A stretch of 8,959 nucleotides of DNA from Bdellovibrionales bacterium (GTDB lineage: Bacteria; Bdellovibrionota; UBA2361; JAGRAS01). The notes under the pieces are model-generated. The model was not told the origin of the DNA and did not search any database. It saw only the letters and a list, made by a program, of their open reading frames with translations. Location of the stretch: assembly GCA_020434465.1 (NCBI GenBank), contig JAGRAS010000047.1, positions 1-8,959 of the forward strand, in the 5' to 3' direction. This document shows positions 5,938 to 8,959 of the stretch, in pieces; positions within the stretch are counted from its first letter, which is position 1, and each line of letters opens with the position of its first letter. A program made the position numbers and the translations under genes.

Positions 5938-7077
5938 ATGAAAGACAAAGGAGCTCTAGGAATAATTGTAAGCGGTGGGCCAGCGCCAGGTATCAATAAC
6001 GTAATCTTTTCAGCTTTAATCGAAGCAAGTAATTTGGGATGGAAAGTTTTTGGAGCTCAGGGGGGTTTTGAAGCCATTGATGGTAAAAGTGCTGAGGCTT
6101 GGGAAATTTTAAACCCTGATGAGTTGACTGATATTCGCTTTACTGGTGGTTCAATTCTTGGAACTTCTCGATTCAATCCTTTTGAGTCAGAAAAAAGTAC
6201 AAATGTTTTTCTTAATAGCTTAGCTCAAAAATATATTGATAAGCTTATTATTATTGGTGGTGAAGGTTCTGCCTATTTATCTTACAAATTAACGACTATT
6301 AAATCTGATATAAAAGTTATTCATGTTCCAAAGACTATTGATAATGATCTTAAGTTACCTCACTCTCATCCAAGTTTTGGATTTGAAACTGCCAGGTTTG
6401 TTGGCACTGAAATTCTAGAAACTATGCTAATTGATGCCAAAACTTCAAAGCGTTGGTTTATTGTAACAAGTATGGGTAGAAACGCTGGCTTTTTAGCCCT
6501 TGGCCTTGGTATTGCCTCAGGTGCTCATTTAACTCTAATTCCTGAAGAATTCAATACAGAAGAAAAACCAACTCTCGACGAAATTGCAGATATAGCAATG
6601 AATTGTATCAGTAAAAGAACTGCAATTGGAAAAAATTATGGCTTGATTATTATTGCTGAAGGAGTTCTGCAAAAAATAGACCCAAATTCAAATGAAAGAA
6701 TTAAAAACTGCCCACGAGATAATATAGGCAGACTTTCATATTCAAAAATTGATATTGGTGAGTTACTTCTTCCAATTATTGAAGAGAAAGTTACGGCAAT
6801 GAATTTAAAGTGTAAATTATATGCTAAAAACCTTGGCTATGAGTTAAGGTGTCATTCGCCAGTTTCTTTTGATATGGAGTATACAAAGTTTCTTGGATGT
6901 GGAGCTGTTATGCACCTTAATTCAGGAAAAACTGGAGTTATGGTTGTTAGAGATTTTGATCAATTAAGTGAAGTTCCTCTTAATGATCTTGTAGGCTCTA
7001 ATGGCAAGATGCTTAGCAGAACAGTGAATATCGGCTCAGACCTTTATAAAATTGCTGCTAAATATATGTTCAGATAA
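5938..7077 (+). CDS. pfkA: 6-phosphofructokinase of the PPi-PFK-like lineage, probably ATP-dependent
   Basis: This cytosolic enzyme phosphorylates fructose 6-phosphate to fructose 1,6-bisphosphate in glycolysis. In its 379 residues I see GGPAPGINN (13-21, phosphoryl-donor loop, PPi-type spelling), GGEGS (107-111), the catalytic PKTIDNDL (131-138; D135 equals E. coli base D127), SMGRNAGFLALG (178-189), AEG (240-242) and LGYELRCHSPVSFD (299-312, sugar-phosphate site). At the two diagnostic positions it has Gly110 (E. coli G104, typical of ATP users) and Lys132 (E. coli G124, Lys in PPi enzymes). The Gly/Lys combination is known from ATP-using members of the PPi-like clade such as trypanosomal PFK, so ATP is the likelier donor. 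Glu109 replaces the Mg-binding Asp (E. coli D103), a conservative but unusual change. The ATG at 5938 sits the expected distance before the first motif but lacks an SD. It is the first gene of an apparent operon with murJ, 15 bp downstream. Confidence 0.93.
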   Translation: MKDKGALGIIVSGGPAPGINNVIFSALIEASNLGWKVFGAQGGFEAIDGKSAEAWEILNPDELTDIRFTGGSILGTSRFNPFESEKSTNVFLNSLAQKYIDKLIIIGGEGSAYLSYKLTTIKSDIKVIHVPKTIDNDLKLPHSHPSFGFETARFVGTEILETMLIDAKTSKRWFIVTSMGRNAGFLALGLGIASGAHLTLIPEEFNTEEKPTLDEIADIAMNCISKRTAIGKNYGLIIIAEGVLQKIDPNSNERIKNCPRDNIGRLSYSKIDIGELLLPIIEEKVTAMNLKCKLYAKNLGYELRCHSPVSFDMEYTKFLGCGAVMHLNSGKTGVMVVRDFDQLSEVPLNDLVGSNGKMLSRTVNIGSDLYKIAAKYMFR

Positions 7078-7092
7078 TATTTTAAACACATT

Positions 7093-8712
7093 GTGAATGC
7101 GCCAAAACAAATATCTCTTCTTAAAGGAACAAGCATCGTTTCAAGCCTTACGATTGTTAGTAGAATTTTTGGATTTATTAGAGATTTGCTTGTTGCGAAG
7201 TTATTCGGAGCTGGTTTTTTTGCAGACGCTTTTTTTGTTGCTTTTAGAATTCCAAATTTACTTAGAAGTTTAGCTGCTGAGGGAGCTTTAACTTCTGCCT
7301 TTGTTCCTATTTTCTCTTCAGAACTTGAAAAAGGTAAAGACTTTGCTCAGCAAGCTTTAAAAGCTACTGGATCTTTAATTGTTAAATTTGTTAGTGCTTT
7401 GTGCGTACTGTCAATTATTTTTAGCCCTGAAATTGTGAGTATGATTGCGCCTGGCTTTACAAAAAATCAAGCTCAATTTGAGCTAACAGTACTACTAACA
7501 AGAATAATGCTCCCGTATCTTTTGTTTATAAGTCTTATTTCTATGATCAACGGCGCATTAAACTCTGTAGGAATTTTTGGTGCAGCCTCTTTAAGCCAGA
7601 TAATTGTGAATCTAACATTAATTATTGGTGCTTTATTAGCAGGCTTTTACCAAGATTATTCTGCTGCAATAATTTTAGCGATCTCAGTGCCTCTAGGTGG
7701 ATTTGCATCAATTATCTTACAAATCCCTTTTTTAAAAAAAGCTTCTTTATATATACTCCCAACAGGCAAAGCAGTAACTAAAGTTACCAAAGAAATTTTA
7801 AAACTAATGCTACCTGCTGTATTTGGAGCCGCTGTCTATCAAGTTGGAATTTTTCTAAACACAGCTCTTGCGTCTGTCTTATCGCCAGGTAGCGTTTCCT
7901 GGCTTTTTTACTCAGATAGAATTGTTCAATTTCCAATTGGCGTTTTTACTGTTGCCCTAGCTTCGGTTTTACTACCGTCACTTTCAAGATCAGAAGCTAA
8001 GAAAAGTAATCAAGAGTTTATTACTTCAATTCAAGATTCTATTAGATTTACAAGTTTTATTATTATCCCAACTGCTTTTGGACTTTATTATTTAGCGGAA
8101 CCAGTTGCTAGAATTGTTTTTGAACGTGGTGAATTTTCAGCTTTGGATTCAAAAATGACAGCTATCTCGATTAAAGCATTTTGCTTTGGTCTCTGGTCTG
8201 TTAGTTGTCACTCAATGTTAGTTCGTGCATTCCTAGCAAAAAAAGACACTCGCACCCCAATGTTTATTGGACTTGCCTCACTCGTAATTGGATTTATTGT
8301 TTCTATTTTTTTTATGGGGCAAGCTTATAGGAACCAAGGTTGGATTGGTAGTTTGGTTGATCTGATTCAATCCTCGGCTCCTAATTTTGTACAAAGTTTT
8401 GGTCATGTAGGCTTGGCTTTGGGATCAATTTTTTATTCTTTTGTTTCTTTGATTTTGTCCGTTTATATTCTATTACAAAGATTGGAGGGTTTTAGCTTAA
8501 AAAGCTTAATAATTTCCTCATTAAAATCAACAATTGCAAGTGTTGGTATGTGCTTAGCAATCAGTAAGTTTTTTTCTGTTTCCTCGCTCTCGTTTATTGG
8601 ACTAGTTTTAGCTATTCTTTTTGGTATCTTAATTTACATAATTATCTCTTTAATTCTACAAAGTAGCGAGCTCAAGGAAACTTTTCGCCGTTTTTCACGA
8701 TTACTTAAATAG
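7093..8712 (+). CDS. murJ: Lipid II flippase MurJ (MviN)
   Basis: This polytopic inner-membrane protein flips the peptidoglycan precursor lipid II to the periplasmic face. It has 539 residues against about 511 in E. coli. Conserved N-terminal signatures are SRIFGFIRD (23-31, with R24 and R30 matching essential E. coli R18 and R24), ADAFFVAFRIPNLLR (44-58; D45 equals D39, R58 equals R52) and EGALTSAFVP (63-72). SDRIVQFP (274-281) carries R276, matching E. coli R270, and FERGEFS is at 343-349. Hydrophobic segments run along the whole length, consistent with the family's 14 TMs. E. coli R53 is replaced by Ser59. About 25 extra residues at roughly 409-435, between late TMs, account for the added length. 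The start is GTG at 7093; the ATG at 7097 is out of frame and no other in-frame start lies after the pfk stop except a rare ATT. No SD is visible, so coupling to pfk translation (15-bp gap) is likely. Confidence 0.97.
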   Translation: MNAPKQISLLKGTSIVSSLTIVSRIFGFIRDLLVAKLFGAGFFADAFFVAFRIPNLLRSLAAEGALTSAFVPIFSSELEKGKDFAQQALKATGSLIVKFVSALCVLSIIFSPEIVSMIAPGFTKNQAQFELTVLLTRIMLPYLLFISLISMINGALNSVGIFGAASLSQIIVNLTLIIGALLAGFYQDYSAAIILAISVPLGGFASIILQIPFLKKASLYILPTGKAVTKVTKEILKLMLPAVFGAAVYQVGIFLNTALASVLSPGSVSWLFYSDRIVQFPIGVFTVALASVLLPSLSRSEAKKSNQEFITSIQDSIRFTSFIIIPTAFGLYYLAEPVARIVFERGEFSALDSKMTAISIKAFCFGLWSVSCHSMLVRAFLAKKDTRTPMFIGLASLVIGFIVSIFFMGQAYRNQGWIGSLVDLIQSSAPNFVQSFGHVGLALGSIFYSFVSLILSVYILLQRLEGFSLKSLIISSLKSTIASVGMCLAISKFFSVSSLSFIGLVLAILFGILIYIIISLILQSSELKETFRRFSRLLK

Positions 8713-8734
8713 ATAAAATACCTTAAGTATTATT

Positions 8735-8739
8735 GGGGA
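8735..8739 (+). promoter_or_regulatory. Ribosome binding site of the gene after murJ
   Basis: GGGGA ends 5 nt before the ATG at 8745. It decides the start of the partial gene that runs off the right edge. Confidence 0.55.
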
Positions 8740-8744
8740 TATAA

Positions 8745-8959
8745 ATGGGTAAGCAAGAGGCTTTGGCTGAAGATTTTTCTGAGCCAGTTCAAACTTTAAA
8801 TAAGAAAACAATTATAGCAGAATTTTTAGCGGAACAAGAGTCAACAGCTTTTAATATTGAATTGGAAAAGTCAGCTATTGCCTGTCTAAGATTAGAAGCA
8901 GAAAAAGATTTAAAAGTCAGGCGTTCTTCATTAGCTAAAAAAATTAAAAATCTAAAAAA
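8745..8959 (+). CDS. Unrecognised charged protein, 3'-truncated by window edge
   Basis: An open frame begins at ATG 8745 behind a GGGGA site and runs to the end of the window without a stop (71 codons plus 2 bases). The visible part is hydrophilic and rich in Glu, Lys, Ala and Leu: MGKQEALAEDFSEP, then a helical stretch TIIAEFLAEQESTAFNIELE and a basic end KVRRSSLAKKIKNLK. The spacing of hydrophobic residues is compatible with long helices or a coiled coil. There is no signal peptide or membrane segment. It follows murJ by 32 bp on the same strand and is probably in the same operon. I cannot name a family from this fragment. Confidence 0.65.
   Translation, partial: MGKQEALAEDFSEPVQTLNKKTIIAEFLAEQESTAFNIELEKSAIACLRLEAEKDLKVRRSSLAKKIKNLK

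Noticed and set aside
7097..7099. ATG as the murJ start
   Set aside because: It is out of frame with MurJ; GTG at 7093 is the in-frame start after the pfk stop.
8717..8731. Small inverted repeat AATAC/GTATT between murJ and the next gene
   Set aside because: Five weak base pairs without a T-run; neither a convincing terminator nor an operator.
1..8959. tRNA, rRNA, CRISPR arrays, insertion sequences or phage genes
   Set aside because: I see no cloverleaf, no spaced direct repeats, no transposase or integrase motifs and no terminal inverted repeats; the window is housekeeping-like apart from the NAD-related pair.

Overview
This is an AT-rich bacterial window with tightly packed genes. MurJ, a phosphofructokinase and an RCK-type potassium channel all point to a free-living or host-associated bacterium. 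The sequence alone does not fix the phylum. Shine-Dalgarno sites are patchy: strong before the prs-pncA fusion, inside it, and before the last partial gene, but not visible before the other start codons.

Layout: (1) 3-2354, plus strand, the 3' portion of a large protein that enters from the left. It is not confidently assigned, but it carries two stretches that look like degenerate Nudix folds. (2) 5798-2349, minus strand, three genes: a two-TM RCK potassium channel, a small YkvA/DUF1232-like protein 19 bp behind it, and, after a 227-bp gap with its own promoter, a fused ribose-phosphate pyrophosphokinase-nicotinamidase (Prs-PncA). The fusion gene and the first gene converge and overlap by 6 bp. 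(3) 5938-8959, plus strand: a PPi-PFK-like but probably ATP-using 6-phosphofructokinase, the lipid II flippase MurJ 15 bp later, and the first 71 codons of an unrecognised charged protein. No gap exceeds 300 bp.

How the genes may work together: Prs makes PRPP and PncA converts nicotinamide to nicotinate. PncB would then join these two products to form NaMN, so the fusion supplies both substrates of one NAD-salvage step from one polypeptide. If the convergent Nudix-like protein handles ADP-ribose (inference only; its Nudix boxes are degraded), the pair would relate to recycling both halves of broken NAD. The RCK domain of the channel is also a nucleotide-binding fold. The pfk-murJ unit is a separate housekeeping operon.

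Most notable: the Prs-PncA fusion, the well-placed GGAGG-ATG inside it that could release free PncA, a 17-nt homopolymer inside a coding region, back-to-back promoters with overlapping -35 boxes between the channel and pfk, and a chain of three ATGA-linked mini-ORFs ending one base before the pfk start.
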